From NCBI RefSeq assembly GCF_003012705.1, contig NZ_PXYL01000008.1:124001-188000 (forward strand): a stretch of DNA of 64,000 bases. The letters run 5' to 3'. This document shows, piece by piece, positions 52,346-62,136 of the stretch. The position numbers were made by a program, and so were the translations under genes. Origin of the DNA: Pseudaminobacter soli (ex Li et al. 2025). GTDB taxonomy: Bacteria; Pseudomonadota; Alphaproteobacteria; Rhizobiales; Rhizobiaceae. The notes beneath the pieces were generated by a model that worked only from the letters and a program-made list of their open reading frames with translations, was not told the DNA's origin and did not search any database. Positions within the stretch are counted from its first letter, which is position 1; each line of letters begins with the position of its first letter.

Positions 52346-53340
52346 GCGTCGAACTGATCGGCTACGGCTGCTTCTTCCTGACCATGGCGTTGACCTACGC
52401 CATCATGTGCCTGGGCCTCAATGTGCAGTGGGGGCAGACCGGCCTGTTCAATGTCGGCATCGCCGGCTTCGTTGCCATCGGCGCCTATGTCTCGGCGCTC
52501 TTGACCACGCCCGACACCGCCAACCGGTTCGGCGGCTTCGACATGCCGATCCTCGTCGGCTGGCTGGGCGGGGCGCTTGCGGCGGCGGCGATCGCGTTTC
52601 TCATCGGCGCGCTGACGATCAGGCTCAGGTCCGACTATCTCGCCATCGCCACCTTCGGCGTTGCGGTGACGGTGCAGCTTTGCGCGCTCAATCTCGAGCG
52701 GATCACCGGCGGTCCCTTCGGCATCGGCTTCATCCCGCGGCCCTTCGCCAGCCTTGCGGGCGATCCGCTGCTGTTTTCGCTGTTCAATCTCGGCGTGCTC
52801 ATCGTGGTGATTACGCTGCTCTACCTCGCGCTGGAACGGCTGGTGCGCAGCCCCTGGGGACGCGTGCTGCGCGCTATCCGCGAGGACGAAACCGCAGCCC
52901 TTGCGCTCGGCAAGAGCGCGGTGAAATTCCGCCTGCAGGCCTTTGCCATCGGCGGGGGCATCATGGGGCTGGCGGGCGCGGTGCAGGCGCATTTCATCGG
53001 CTTCATCGCGCCCGAAAACTACCTGCCGATGCTGACCTTCCAGGTCTGGGCTATGCTGATCGTCGGCGGCTCGGGCAACAATCGCGGCGCCATTTTGGGT
53101 GCTGTGCTGGTGTGGGGCCTGTGGGCGGCCTCGGCCGGCGCGGTGGCAGGGCTCTTCCCGCCCGGTCAGCAGGCGCGCGCGGCCTCGCTGCAGATCGTCA
53201 TGATCGGCGTTGCGCTCTGCGCCATCCTGCTCCTGCGCCCGCGCGGCATCCTCGGTGAGGAGAAGGTGGTGTCGCGCCATCTTGGCAAGCTTTCCTCCGC
53301 TTTGCGTAACGATGCGAAGCCGGCAACTCCCAAGCAATGA
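52342..53340 (+). CDS. Branched-chain-type ABC transporter permease (LivM-like)
   Basis: Second permease, 332 residues. The segment NVQWGQTGLFNVGIAGFVAIGAY and the coupling loop GRVLRAIREDETAALALGKS identify LivM. A hydrophilic C-terminal tail (about 30 residues) follows the last membrane segment. The aldo/keto reductase-RidA gene begins 12 bases after the stop, so transport and metabolism are in one operon. Confidence 0.86.
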   Translation: MSVELIGYGCFFLTMALTYAIMCLGLNVQWGQTGLFNVGIAGFVAIGAYVSALLTTPDTANRFGGFDMPILVGWLGGALAAAAIAFLIGALTIRLRSDYLAIATFGVAVTVQLCALNLERITGGPFGIGFIPRPFASLAGDPLLFSLFNLGVLIVVITLLYLALERLVRSPWGRVLRAIREDETAALALGKSAVKFRLQAFAIGGGIMGLAGAVQAHFIGFIAPENYLPMLTFQVWAMLIVGGSGNNRGAILGAVLVWGLWAASAGAVAGLFPPGQQARAASLQIVMIGVALCAILLLRPRGILGEEKVVSRHLGKLSSALRNDAKPATPKQ

Positions 53341-53352
53341 ACGGTACCTTCC

Positions 53353-54810
53353 ATGCAGAGAACTCCTAACCGCATCGAACTCGGCGGATTGAACATCAGC
53401 CGCCTGGTCTGCGGGCTGTGGCAGGTGGCCGACCTCGAGAAGGACGGCACGACGCTCGACCCGGATAAGGCGGCCGATGCGTTGGAAGCCTATGCCAAGG
53501 CGGGTTTCGACACATTCGACATGGCCGACCATTACGGCAGCGCCGAGATCATCACCGGGCGGCTGCTGGCCCGCCACGGCAGGCAAGAAAAGCGCCCGCT
53601 GGCCTTCACCAAATGGTGCCCCGAGCCGGGGCCGATGACCGCCGAGATCGTCCGCAAGGGCGTGCAGGAGCGGCTCGACCGGCTCGGCGTCGACAAGGTC
53701 GACCTGCTCCAGTTCCACTGGTGGACCTTCGAGCATCCGGCCTGGCTCGACGCGCTGCACGAAATGGCGCGGCTGAAGGAGGAGGGGCTGATCGGCGCCA
53801 TCGGCGTCACCAATTTCGATGCCGCGCATCTGGCCGTGGCGTTGGCCGACGGCGTGCCGCTCGCCACCAACCAAGTCTCGTTCTCGCTGGTCGACCGTCG
53901 CGCCGCTGGTGCGCTTTCCGAGCTGTGCGCCCGCACCGGGACAAAGCTGTTTGCCTATGGCACGCTGTGCGGCGGCTTCCTGTCGGACAAGTGGCTGGGC
54001 AAGCCGGAACCGACCGAGATCCCCGACTGGAGCCGCTCGAAATACAAGCGCTTCATCGACACCGCCGGCGGCTGGGAGCCGTTCCAGGGCATTTTGGCCG
54101 CCGCCGCCGAGATCGGCCGGAAGCATGGGGTTTCGATTTCCAATGTCGCGTCGCGCTGGGTGCTGGAGCACGAGGCGGTGGCGGCGACCATCATCGGTGC
54201 GCGCATCAGCGAGAACGAGCACCGCGCCGACAATCTCAACGTCTTCAGCTTTGCGCTCGACGCTGAGGACAAGGCCCGGCTGGAAGAGGCGTTTGCGGCC
54301 ACGAAGCCGATCCCGGGAGACTGCGGCGACGAATACCGCAAGCCGCCCTATCTCACTGCCTCGGGTGACCTCAGCCACCATTTGGACGCCATCCCGTCTG
54401 TCTACAAGGCCGAGCCGGCGGCCGGCCGGCCCGACCGGCTGCGCGTCTCTTCCGGCAGCATCTGGGAGCCGATCGCCGGCTTCAGCCGCGCGGTGCGGGT
54501 GAAGGACGTGATCCGCGTTTCCGGCACCACCGCCACGCATGGCACCGACCGCTGCGTGGCGCCGGGCGATGCCGGCGCGCAGACCACCTACATCCTCGAC
54601 AAGATCGCCGCCGCCATCACAGCACTTGGCGGCCGCATCGAGGACGTGACGCGCACCCGCATCTACATCCGCGACGCCGCCAAGTGGGAGCCAGTGTCGC
54701 GCGCGCATGGCCGCGTGTTTGGCGAGGTGCTGCCCGCCAACACGCTGATCGAGGCGGGCGACCTGATCGGCGACTACGAGGTGGAAATCGAGGCCGAGGC
54801 GATCGTCTGA
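53353..54810 (+). CDS. Fused aldo/keto reductase and RidA-like protein
   Basis: Protein of 485 residues with two parts. Residues 1 to about 330 are an aldo/keto reductase with the tetrad in FDMADHYGS (Asp, Tyr), AFTKWCPE (Lys) and LLQFHWWTF (His). Residues about 355-485 are a YjgF/YER057c/RidA domain ([30 protein letters not shown]). The Arg that E. coli RidA carries in PARS reads Asn here (PANT), so classical enamine deaminase activity is doubtful. Last gene of the transporter operon. The 3' end overlaps the convergent glycosylase gene by 37 bases. Confidence 0.85.
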   Translation: MQRTPNRIELGGLNISRLVCGLWQVADLEKDGTTLDPDKAADALEAYAKAGFDTFDMADHYGSAEIITGRLLARHGRQEKRPLAFTKWCPEPGPMTAEIVRKGVQERLDRLGVDKVDLLQFHWWTFEHPAWLDALHEMARLKEEGLIGAIGVTNFDAAHLAVALADGVPLATNQVSFSLVDRRAAGALSELCARTGTKLFAYGTLCGGFLSDKWLGKPEPTEIPDWSRSKYKRFIDTAGGWEPFQGILAAAAEIGRKHGVSISNVASRWVLEHEAVAATIIGARISENEHRADNLNVFSFALDAEDKARLEEAFAATKPIPGDCGDEYRKPPYLTASGDLSHHLDAIPSVYKAEPAAGRPDRLRVSSGSIWEPIAGFSRAVRVKDVIRVSGTTATHGTDRCVAPGDAGAQTTYILDKIAAAITALGGRIEDVTRTRIYIRDAAKWEPVSRAHGRVFGEVLPANTLIEAGDLIGDYEVEIEAEAIV

Positions 54811-55364
54811 ACCTCTTCGTGAGCAAAGCGCCGGCTGACGAAGCGTGAGCCGGCGAGCCCGAAGCGCCACGGATGCTCGACCGCGCGGCTGATGCCGATG
54901 CGGCGGCCCGCCACGATGCCGACCTTGCCGTTGCGCGGCGACAGCGTGATCTCCGGCCCGTCGAGCGGCAGCCCGTCATGCGAGCGGTCGATTGCCATCG
55001 CCTGGCAGAGTTTTCCGGGACCGGAGCATAGCTGCCTGATGTCGGAGAGCCCGCGCCGCGCCTGCATCGTCTCGATGCCGGTGGTGGGCTCCAGCGCGCG
55101 GATCAGCACAGCGCTGCCCGGCTCGCAGACGAAATTCAGGCACCAGTGGATGCCGTAGGAGCGGTACACATAGGCGTGGCCTGCCGGTCCGAACATGGCG
55201 GCGTTGCGCTCGGTGGGCCCGCGAAAGGCGTGCGAAGCCGGATCGTCGCGGCGATAGGCCTCGGTCTCGACGATGATGCCGCCGACGCCATGGGCGCGGA
55301 TTTCGACGCCGATCAGGTCCGGCGCGACGGCCACAGAGTCTCGTTCGAAAAACCCTCTGTCCAT
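54774..55364 (-). CDS. DNA-3-methyladenine glycosylase (AAG/MPG family)
   Basis: Base-excision repair enzyme of 196 residues that removes alkylated purines. The family motifs are [18 protein letters not shown] (catalytic Glu in VETEAY), [19 protein letters not shown] and the substrate-pocket segment GPGKLCQAM. Length is normal. It overlaps the AKR-RidA gene end by 37 bases and is divergent from the cytochrome b561 gene. Confidence 0.93.
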   Translation of the reverse strand: MDRGFFERDSVAVAPDLIGVEIRAHGVGGIIVETEAYRRDDPASHAFRGPTERNAAMFGPAGHAYVYRSYGIHWCLNFVCEPGSAVLIRALEPTTGIETMQARRGLSDIRQLCSGPGKLCQAMAIDRSHDGLPLDGPEITLSPRNGKVGIVAGRRIGISRAVEHPWRFGLAGSRFVSRRFAHEEVQTIASASISTS

Positions 55365-55527
55365 TTCGGCGCAATCTCCCGCGCGGCGTTTCGCTCGAGC
55401 ATCTTATGCGCGGCGCGACCGCGATCCGCAACTGCAGGTTCCGTCCAGCTTGCCGCTGGGGAAGAGGGGACATAGCTTTGACAAATTTCAGTTGCGGAGT
55501 TGACGCAACGCAACTTGGAAAGTGGAA

Positions 55528-56064
55528 ATGCAATCCAGTACCTATGCCCCTGTCCAGAAGGCCCTTCATTGGTTGATCTTCCTTCTGGTCATCGGTCTCT
55601 ACGGCCTCACCTATGGCGAAGACTTCTTTCCGCGCGGCGATCCCGGCCGGGCGACCATCTGGTGGCTGCACATTTCGTTCGGTGTTTTGCTCGCCGCGCT
55701 GGTCGTGCTGCGTGTGGCGACGCGGCTCTCGCTCGGTGCGCCAAAACTGCCCGCGGCGATGAATGCGATGGAACAAAAGCTCGCGCATGCGGCGCACCTG
55801 CTGCTCTACGCGCTGCTGGTGATCATTCCCGTGCTCGGCATATTCCTCACCTGGTTCCGGGGCGATGCCTTGACTTTTTTCGGGCTGTTCACGATCCCAT
55901 CGCCGGTCACCCCCGACAGAGACACCGCCGGTATCATCCGCGAGGCGCACTCGCTTTGCGCCAACCTCATCCTGATCGTGGTGGGGCTGCATGCGGTGGC
56001 GGCACTGTGGCACCATTTCATCCGCAAGGACGACGTTTTGCGGCGGATGCTGCCGGGAACCTAA
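55528..56064 (+). CDS. Cytochrome b561-family protein
   Basis: Membrane cytochrome of 178 residues with four membrane segments. Heme-ligand histidines are in KALHWLIFLL, LHISFGV, AHAAHLLLYALL and VGLHAVAALWHHF. It belongs to the CybB group that passes electrons from the quinone pool to a partner. The ATG at 55528 follows GGAAAG. A molybdenum hydroxylase pair begins 166 bases downstream on the same strand and may be its electron partner, though no shared promoter can be shown. Confidence 0.88.
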   Translation: MQSSTYAPVQKALHWLIFLLVIGLYGLTYGEDFFPRGDPGRATIWWLHISFGVLLAALVVLRVATRLSLGAPKLPAAMNAMEQKLAHAAHLLLYALLVIIPVLGIFLTWFRGDALTFFGLFTIPSPVTPDRDTAGIIREAHSLCANLILIVVGLHAVAALWHHFIRKDDVLRRMLPGT

Positions 56065-56230
56065 GCCCCGTTTCTGTCGTTTGAGGATGGCCCTGGAACG
56101 GCGATACACATTGCCGTGAGGGACTAGCGCCGGGTGCGTTTCAGGTTTTAACTGACGCCTCGCGTGACGCTCACGCACAAGACCGACGGCCGACCATGGC
56201 TGCCGCAGACAACCGCTGGGAGACAAGCCC

Positions 56231-56701
56231 ATGGTTGCATTCACCATCAACGGACAGCATCAGGAGCTCGACATCGAGCCGGAAACCCCGCTTTTGTGGG
56301 TGATCCGCGACGAGCTCGGCCTCACCGGCACGAAATTTGGCTGCGGCATAGCCCAATGCGGCGCCTGCACGGTGCATGTCGACGGTCAGGCGGTGCGTTC
56401 CTGCTCGCTGCAGGTCGGCGACGCCGACGGCAAGACCATCACCACAATCGAGGGGCTTTCGCCCGACGGCACCCATCCGGTGCAGCAGGCGTGGCTCGCC
56501 GAGGACGTGCCGCAATGCGGCTATTGCCAGTCCGGCCAGATCATGGCCGCCGTGGCCTTCCTCAACGAGCATCCCGATCCGAGCGATGCCGATATCAATG
56601 ACGAGCTGACCAATATCTGCCGCTGCGGTACCTATGCGCGCATCCGCGCCGCGATCCACCGCGCCGCAGCGATCGCGAAAGATGCGGGAGGCACGCCATG
56701 A
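56231..56701 (+). CDS. iorA: 2Fe-2S subunit of an IorA-type molybdenum hydroxylase
   Basis: Protein of 156 residues with two [2Fe-2S] clusters: a plant-ferredoxin type set C38, C43, C46, C58 and a second set C96, C99, C130, C132. This is the small subunit of the xanthine oxidase superfamily, in the isoquinoline 1-oxidoreductase/aldehyde oxidoreductase group, where no FAD subunit is present. The stop overlaps the large-subunit start (ATGA). The substrate may be an N-heterocycle or an aldehyde. Confidence 0.87.
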   Translation: MVAFTINGQHQELDIEPETPLLWVIRDELGLTGTKFGCGIAQCGACTVHVDGQAVRSCSLQVGDADGKTITTIEGLSPDGTHPVQQAWLAEDVPQCGYCQSGQIMAAVAFLNEHPDPSDADINDELTNICRCGTYARIRAAIHRAAAIAKDAGGTP

Positions 56702-58887
56702 CCACCATGGACGCATCAAAAGCGGGCGCCATGAGCCGCCGTCAATTCCTGGTGGTTTCGCTGAGCGCTGCCGGTGGGCTTGCCATCGGGCTCTCGCTGC
56801 CCGATCTCGCCGAGGCCGAGCCGATCCTGCCCGAGCCATGGAGCGAGGCGACCGGCGACGAGATCAATGCCTGGATCCTGATCGAACCGGACGACACCGT
56901 GGTCATCCGCGTCGCGCAGTCGGAAATGGGCGAGGGCGTCTTCACCGCGCTGCCGATGATCGTTGCCGAGGAACTCGCCTGCGATTGGGAAAAGGTCAGG
57001 CCCGAATATGCTTCGGCCAACCGCAACCTGCGCGAAAACAATGTCTACGGCCGCATGCTGACTGGCGGCTCGAGCGCGGTGCGCCGTTCCCGCGAGTTCC
57101 TGCAGCAGGCCGGCGCCAGCGCGCGCGAGCGGCTGATCCATGCGGCGGCCGAGCGCTGGGGCGTGCCGGCCGATGCCTGCACGGCAAAGGACAGCGTGGT
57201 TACCCATGCCGAAAGCGGCCGCAGCCTGCGCTATGGCGAACTTGCCGCCGACGCCGCCAAGGTGAAGCTGGCGAGCGAGCCGGCGATCAAGACGGCCGAC
57301 CAGTACACGCTGATCGGGCAGCCGAAGGCCCGTCTGGACACGCCGCCGAAGCTGAACGGCACTGCCCAGTTCGGCATCGATACCCGCCTGCCGGACATGC
57401 TCTACGCCGCCGTCGTGACCTGCCCGGTGTTCGGCGGTTCGCTCAAATCCTACGACGCCAAGGCGATCGAGGGGCGGCGCGGGGTCAAGTCAGTGGTTCC
57501 CATTCCAGGCGGCGTCGCGGTGGTTGCCGACCGCTTCTGGCGCGCCAAGGAAGCGGTGGCGGCGTTGCCGGTGACCTGGGACGAAGGGCCGGCAGCCAGT
57601 ACCGACAGTGCCCAGTTTGCCGAAGCCTATCGCACCGCGCTGAACGGGCCGGCGGCGATTGCGCGGAAGCAGGGCGACGTGATGAAGGCGCTGGCCGATG
57701 GCAAGCGCGTCGAGGCGCTCTACGAGGTGCCGCATCTGGCGCATGCGCCGATGGAGCCGCTGAACTGCACGGCCCATGTGCAGCCCGACCGCGTCGATGT
57801 GTGGATCGGCACGCAATATCCCGAGGCCGCTCTGGACCTGGCAGCCAAGGCCGCGGGCGTGGCGCCCGAAAAGGTCGAGCTGCACAATTGCTTCCTCGGC
57901 GGCGGCTTCGGCCGGCGCGCGGTGAATGACGAGCTGACCCAGGCGGTTCTGGTTTCCAAGGCCGTCGGCAAGCCAGTGAAGCTGGTGTGGACCCGCGAGG
58001 AAGACATGCGCCACGACCGCTACCGTCCGCAGGCGGCGATCCGCTTCGAGGCGGCGCTGGGGCCGGACGGCACGCCGAAGGGCCTTCGCGTACGCACGGC
58101 GGTCGGCTCCATTGAGCGCTCGCTCGGCTGGGGCAGTGCGGACAAGGGCGTCGAGCCCTCGGCGGTCGAAGGCCTAGCCAACCAGCCATACGAAATGGGC
58201 GCCATCGAAGTCGACTGCGTGCTGAAGAACACCCATGTGCCGGTGATGTTCTGGCGCTCGGTCGGCAGCTCGCAGAACGCCTTCGCCATGGAAGGTTTTG
58301 TCGACGAGTTGGCCTATGCCGCAGGTCAGGACCCCTATCAGTTCCGGCGCAAGCTCCTGGCCGGCAAGGACGATTTCCTGCGTGTGCTCGATACGATCGC
58401 CGAAAAGAGCGACTGGGGTAAGCCGATGCCGGCCGGCAAGGGGCGCGGCATCGCCATCCACGAATCCTTCGGCACCATCGTCGGCGAGGTGGTCGAGGTG
58501 GCGGTGAGCCCGAAGGGCGAAGTGCGCGTCGAGCGCGTGGTGGCGGCGGTCGATTGCGGCCATGTCGTCAATCCGCGCACGGTTGAGATGCAGATCGAAA
58601 GCGGCGTGGTCTATGGCCTCTCGGCGGCACTGTTCGGCGAGATCACCATCGACAAGGGCGCCGTGGTCCAGGGCAATTTCGATGATTATCAGGTCGTGCG
58701 CCTGGCCGACATGCCGTGGATCGAAACCCATCTTGCGCTGAGCGGCGGCTCGAAATGGGGCGGCATCGGCGAGCCCGGCACGCCGCCGATCGCGCCGGCT
58801 GTCTGCAACGCCATCTTCGCTGCCACGGGCAAGCGGATCCGCCGCCTGCCGATAAAGGACTTCGATCTGTCGGGCGAACGCAGCTGA
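56698..58887 (+). CDS. iorB: Molybdenum-binding subunit of an IorB-type hydroxylase
   Basis: Large subunit of 729 residues. A Tat signal ([15 protein letters not shown]) suggests export with cofactor bound. The molybdopterin region includes [21 protein letters not shown] and the C-terminal [15 protein letters not shown] with the catalytic Glu in IGEPG. This is the isoquinoline oxidoreductase beta/membrane aldehyde dehydrogenase group. Because it lacks an FAD subunit, electrons probably pass to a membrane cytochrome; the nearby b561 gene is a candidate. No XdhC-type maturation gene is visible. Confidence 0.87.
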   Translation: MTTMDASKAGAMSRRQFLVVSLSAAGGLAIGLSLPDLAEAEPILPEPWSEATGDEINAWILIEPDDTVVIRVAQSEMGEGVFTALPMIVAEELACDWEKVRPEYASANRNLRENNVYGRMLTGGSSAVRRSREFLQQAGASARERLIHAAAERWGVPADACTAKDSVVTHAESGRSLRYGELAADAAKVKLASEPAIKTADQYTLIGQPKARLDTPPKLNGTAQFGIDTRLPDMLYAAVVTCPVFGGSLKSYDAKAIEGRRGVKSVVPIPGGVAVVADRFWRAKEAVAALPVTWDEGPAASTDSAQFAEAYRTALNGPAAIARKQGDVMKALADGKRVEALYEVPHLAHAPMEPLNCTAHVQPDRVDVWIGTQYPEAALDLAAKAAGVAPEKVELHNCFLGGGFGRRAVNDELTQAVLVSKAVGKPVKLVWTREEDMRHDRYRPQAAIRFEAALGPDGTPKGLRVRTAVGSIERSLGWGSADKGVEPSAVEGLANQPYEMGAIEVDCVLKNTHVPVMFWRSVGSSQNAFAMEGFVDELAYAAGQDPYQFRRKLLAGKDDFLRVLDTIAEKSDWGKPMPAGKGRGIAIHESFGTIVGEVVEVAVSPKGEVRVERVVAAVDCGHVVNPRTVEMQIESGVVYGLSAALFGEITIDKGAVVQGNFDDYQVVRLADMPWIETHLALSGGSKWGGIGEPGTPPIAPAVCNAIFAATGKRIRRLPIKDFDLSGERS

Positions 58888-59020
58888 ATTCGCCCGCCGG
58901 CGAAGACAACTGAAACTGCATTACCGAGAACCGAGCGGGGCCGGCGAGCCGCCGCCTTGGGCATGGTCGGATGCGAGTGGAATTGCCCTGCGAAGCAGGC
59001 GGCATTTTACCGTCGTTCCT

Positions 59021-59046
59021 GGAACGCCGGAACACGTCTGAACGTT
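59021..59046 (+). promoter_or_regulatory. EcfG-type promoter for the Spy/CpxP-like gene
   Basis: GGAAC (59021-59025), 17-base spacer, CGTT (59043-59046), 36 bases before the ATG at 59083. It is the only EcfG-type promoter I find outside the 12.7-20.5 kb island. Confidence 0.62.
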
Positions 59047-59082
59047 GAATGCCGCCTATCGCTGAAAGCAATGGAGATCACG

Positions 59083-59601
59083 ATGCTTAGGACAGCAATT
59101 GTTGGCTTGACCGCCCTCATGATCACTGCGCCTACGGTAGCCCATTCGCAGACCCAGGCTCCTGCTGCCGGAGAAGAAACCGGGCAGGCCGGACAGTCGG
59201 TCGACTGGAAGGCGATCACCGATGCGAGGATCGAAATCCTCAAGGGCGCCCTGCAGCTGACGCCGGATCAGGAAAAGCTGTGGCCGGCGGTCGAGTCGGC
59301 CATCAGGGCGCGGGCCGAAGCCCGGCGCGAACGCATCGAAAACCTGCAAAAGATGCGTGAAGATCGGCCCGATTTCTTCCAGATCCTGCGCAATCGCGCC
59401 GAAAACATGACGGCGCGGGCTAACGGGCTGAAGCAACTCGCCGATGCCTGGGAGCCGCTCTACAAGACCCTCGACGACAAGCAGAAAGCGCGCCTGCGCG
59501 TGATGGCGATGTATGCCGCCCATGAAATCCACGGCGCCATCCACGAGCGCCGCATGCAGTGGGAGGACGAAGGCGACGACGACGGCGGCGGCGAGGAATA
59601 G
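59083..59601 (+). CDS. Spy/CpxP-like periplasmic protein with LTxxQ motif
   Basis: Protein of 172 residues with a signal peptide (MLRTAIVGLTALMITAPTVAHSQ). The mature part is helical and carries LTPDQEKLWP, the LTxxQ motif of periplasmic stress chaperones, and a long Arg/Glu-rich helix. The end is acidic (DEGDDDGGGEE). Family members protect periplasmic proteins or sense envelope stress. The ATG at 59083 follows GGAGATC. The upstream EcfG-type promoter suggests induction by general stress. Confidence 0.85.
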   Translation: MLRTAIVGLTALMITAPTVAHSQTQAPAAGEETGQAGQSVDWKAITDARIEILKGALQLTPDQEKLWPAVESAIRARAEARRERIENLQKMREDRPDFFQILRNRAENMTARANGLKQLADAWEPLYKTLDDKQKARLRVMAMYAAHEIHGAIHERRMQWEDEGDDDGGGEE

Positions 59602-59665
59602 CTAGGTCGGTCCGCCGGATAGCATGCCGGTTTCCCGCCAGGCATGATCCCCTTTCAGCCAACAA

Positions 59666-59700
59666 ACCCGCCTCGGTCCATCCGCGGCGGGTATTTTTTT
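59666..59700 (+). terminator. Intrinsic terminator after the Spy/CpxP-like gene
   Basis: An 11-bp stem with one mismatch (59666-59676 with 59682-59692) followed by ATTTTTTT. Confidence 0.8.
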
Positions 59701-59800
59701 GCGGGAGCGGCAAGGCGATGCCTGAGTGCGTGATGACGGACGAGGCAGCGTCGAAAATCGTCGGCTGGGCCGGGCTCTGCACATCGGGTTGGGGATTTAG

Positions 59801-59830
59801 AAATAAAAGGCCCCGGCTTTCGCCGGGGCC
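59801..59830 (-). terminator. Intrinsic terminator after the outer-membrane protein gene
   Basis: Minus strand: 9-bp perfect stem GGCCCCGGC/GCCGGGGCC (59830-59822 with 59817-59809) then TTTTATTT. It ends the message 23 bases after the stop at 59853. Confidence 0.85.
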
Positions 59831-59852
59831 CAAAAGTCTTGCGTCGCGCAGA

Positions 59853-60512
59853 TCAGAATTTGTAGTTGATGCCGAACTTGACGCTGTGGAAGTTGACCTT
59901 CCGGTCGACGCTACCTTCGAAAATCCGTGCCTTGCCGAGATCGGTATAGGCATATTCGGTCTTGAGGCTGACGTGATCGGTGACGGCATATTCGACGCCA
60001 GCGCCGACGGTCCAGCCGGCCTTGGTCTTCGATTCACTGAAGCCCATGCCGAATGGATCTTCGATGTATGTCTTGGTGTGGCCATAGGCGAGACCGCCGG
60101 TTGCGTAGACCAGCAGGCGATCGGTTGCCAGCACGCCGGCGCGTGCGCGCACGGTGCCGTACCAGTCGATCTTGGTGCCGATTGTAGCCCCACCCATATC
60201 CATTTCGCCCTTGATGCCGGCGCCCTGGAAATCAGCCTCGGCACCCACGACCCACTGGTCGATCTGATAGTTGTAACCAGCCTGAATGCCCCCAAGGAAA
60301 CCATTAGACGTGACGCTGAAGAGGGTACCGTGACCCGCAGGGTCCATATACTTGACCTTGCCGCCGCCGAAGCCAACGTTCAGGCCGACATAAGCACCTG
60401 TCCAGCTAAACACCGGGATGACTTCCTGTGCGGACACGATATCCGCGGCGAAGGCGCCGGTCGACAGAACGGTTGAAAATGCCGCCAGGACAGCGATGCG
60501 TTTCGAAAACAT
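59853..60512 (-). CDS. Outer-membrane beta-barrel protein (Omp25/RopB-like)
   Basis: Protein of 219 residues: signal peptide (FSKRIAVLAAFSTVLSTGAFA) and an eight-strand beta-barrel with the porin-opacity pattern. SWTGAYVGLNVGFGGG, GGIQAGYNYQIDQWVVGAEADF and the C-terminal FHSVKFGINYKF with final Phe are typical of the alphaproteobacterial Omp25/Omp31/RopB group. It stabilises the outer membrane. The ATG at 60512 with GAGGAAT upstream is preferred to an in-frame start at 60533. Confidence 0.9.
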   Translation of the reverse strand: MFSKRIAVLAAFSTVLSTGAFAADIVSAQEVIPVFSWTGAYVGLNVGFGGGKVKYMDPAGHGTLFSVTSNGFLGGIQAGYNYQIDQWVVGAEADFQGAGIKGEMDMGGATIGTKIDWYGTVRARAGVLATDRLLVYATGGLAYGHTKTYIEDPFGMGFSESKTKAGWTVGAGVEYAVTDHVSLKTEYAYTDLGKARIFEGSVDRKVNFHSVKFGINYKF

Positions 60513-60721
60513 CGGATTCCTCAAAGCAGTCAAGAATGATGGCTGACTGCTAGTGGATGGGCCCTAAAAAGTCTGTTGCAATACCGCAACATCGCAAACA
60601 AGTTTTCCCGAAACATTTCAATGAGATATATCTAATGTTGGGTGTTTATTTGACTGCCGCGGGCAGAGCCATGGCGTCGACTCAAAAGGCCGCGCGCAGT
60701 CATGTTGATTTCACGGAATGA

Positions 60722-60798
60722 TGGTGATCCCGACAGGAATCGAACCTGTGACCTACAGATTAGGAATCTGCCGCTCTATCCTACTGAGCTACGGGACC
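60722..60798 (-). tRNA. tRNA-Arg (anticodon CCT)
   Basis: On the minus strand a full cloverleaf of 77 bases: acceptor GGTCCCG pairing with CGGGATC, D-arm with AGCTCAGTAGG, anticodon loop TTCCTAA between GCAGA and TCTGT, T-arm with GGTTCGATTCC, and an encoded CCA end. The CCT anticodon reads AGG arginine codons. It stands alone between the outer-membrane protein and the amidohydrolase gene. Confidence 0.96.
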
Positions 60799-60912
60799 AA
60801 CCGAGACGACACATAGCCGCTTCGGCGCGTTTCGCCAACGGCTTTCGGACATTTTTCCAATAACCCAGCCGAGGCAAGTTTCGAATAACCAGCCCAAGGC
60901 AAGGCAATTTGA

Positions 60913-60940
60913 GGTGGCCGCCGCGTTGGTGGCGGCCACC
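60913..60940 (-). terminator. GC-rich hairpin after the amidohydrolase gene
   Basis: Perfect 10-bp arms (60913-60922 with 60931-60940), 8-base loop, 33 bases after the stop at 60973 on the minus strand. There is no clear T-run, so termination here is uncertain. Confidence 0.45.
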
Positions 60941-60972
60941 TGGTTTCTCCCGGCTTTCCGGTGCCGGTGGCC

Positions 60973-62136
60973 TCAGGCGGCCAGTGTGGTCTCGGCGAGT
61001 TTCACCCAATAGCTCACGCCATGCGGGATGACCTCGTCATTGAAGTCATAGGCCGGGTGGTGGAGGTTTGCCGTGTTGCCGTTGCCGATGAAGATGAAGG
61101 CGCCCGGGCGGGCTTCCAGCATGTAGGAAAAGTCCTCGCCGCCCATCAGCGGCTGGATCTCGCGATGCACCTGCGCTTCGCCGGCGATTGCGGCGGCGAC
61201 ATCGCCGGCCACCACTGTCTGCTCGGCGTGATTGAAGGTCACCGGATAGTTGGAATCGTAGTCGACATGCACGCTTGCGCCATGGGCGGCGGCGATGCCG
61301 TCGCAGATGGCCTTGATGCGTTCGCCGGCGGTGGCGGCCACTTCCTTCTTTAGCGTGCGCACCGTGCCGGCAAGCTCCACCTCTTCGGGGATGACGTTGT
61401 AGGCGTCGCCGCCGTGGAACTTGGTCACCGTCACCACCACCGATTCGAGCGGATCGATAGTGCGCGAGGCGATCGTCTGCATCGCCGAGACGATCTGGCT
61501 GCCGATGACGATCGGGTCGATGGCCCGGTGCGGCATGGCGGCATGGCCGCCTTTGCCCTTGATCGTGATGGTGAACTCGGCGGTTGCCGCCATGATCGGG
61601 CCCGGGCGGATGGCGAACTGGCCGACGGGCAGGCCAGGCATGTTGTGCATGCCGTAGACCTGGGCGATGCCGAAGCGATCCATCATGCCGTCCTCGACCA
61701 TGGCAAGGCCGCCGGCGCCGCCCTCCTCGGCAGGCTGGAAGATCACCGCCACCGAGCCGGCGAAATTGCGCGTTTCGGCAAGGTATTTGGCAGCGCCCAA
61801 GAGCATGGCGGTGTGGCCGTCATGGCCGCAGGCATGCATCTTGCCGGGGGTCTGCGAAGCGTAGGGCTTGCCGCTCGCCTCGGTGATGGGGAGCGCGTCC
61901 ATGTCGGCGCGCAGGCCGATCGTGGCGCCCGCGCCGAGATTGCCGCGGATGATCCCCACCACGCCGGTCCGGCCGATGCCGCCCGCCACCTCGTCGCAGC
62001 CGAAGGATTTCAGCTTCTCGGCCACGAAAGCGGCCGTCTCGTAGACGTCGTAATTCAGCTCGGGGTTCTGGTGCAGCGTGCGGCGCCAGCCGGCGACTTC
62101 GTCCTGCAACTCGGCAGCTCGGTTCAGAATCGGCAT
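60973..62136 (-). CDS. M20 family amidohydrolase (hippurate hydrolase-like)
   Basis: Metal-dependent amidohydrolase of 387 residues. Metal and catalytic residues are in RADMDALPI, ACGHDGHTAML (Cys and two His), FQPAEEGGAGG (Glu pair) and the late His in LHHPAYDF. A dimerisation domain (about 185-295) includes GKGGHAAMPH. The HipO/AbgA/IAA-amino acid hydrolase group cleaves N-acyl amino acids. Natural substrate unknown. Single-gene unit. Confidence 0.9.
   Translation of the reverse strand: MPILNRAAELQDEVAGWRRTLHQNPELNYDVYETAAFVAEKLKSFGCDEVAGGIGRTGVVGIIRGNLGAGATIGLRADMDALPITEASGKPYASQTPGKMHACGHDGHTAMLLGAAKYLAETRNFAGSVAVIFQPAEEGGAGGLAMVEDGMMDRFGIAQVYGMHNMPGLPVGQFAIRPGPIMAATAEFTITIKGKGGHAAMPHRAIDPIVIGSQIVSAMQTIASRTIDPLESVVVTVTKFHGGDAYNVIPEEVELAGTVRTLKKEVAATAGERIKAICDGIAAAHGASVHVDYDSNYPVTFNHAEQTVVAGDVAAAIAGEAQVHREIQPLMGGEDFSYMLEARPGAFIFIGNGNTANLHHPAYDFNDEVIPHGVSYWVKLAETTLAA

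Noticed and set aside
52126-54870. A 914-residue open frame on the minus strand
   Set aside because: Antisense to livM-like and AKR-RidA genes; no motif, and it would overlap three well-supported genes.
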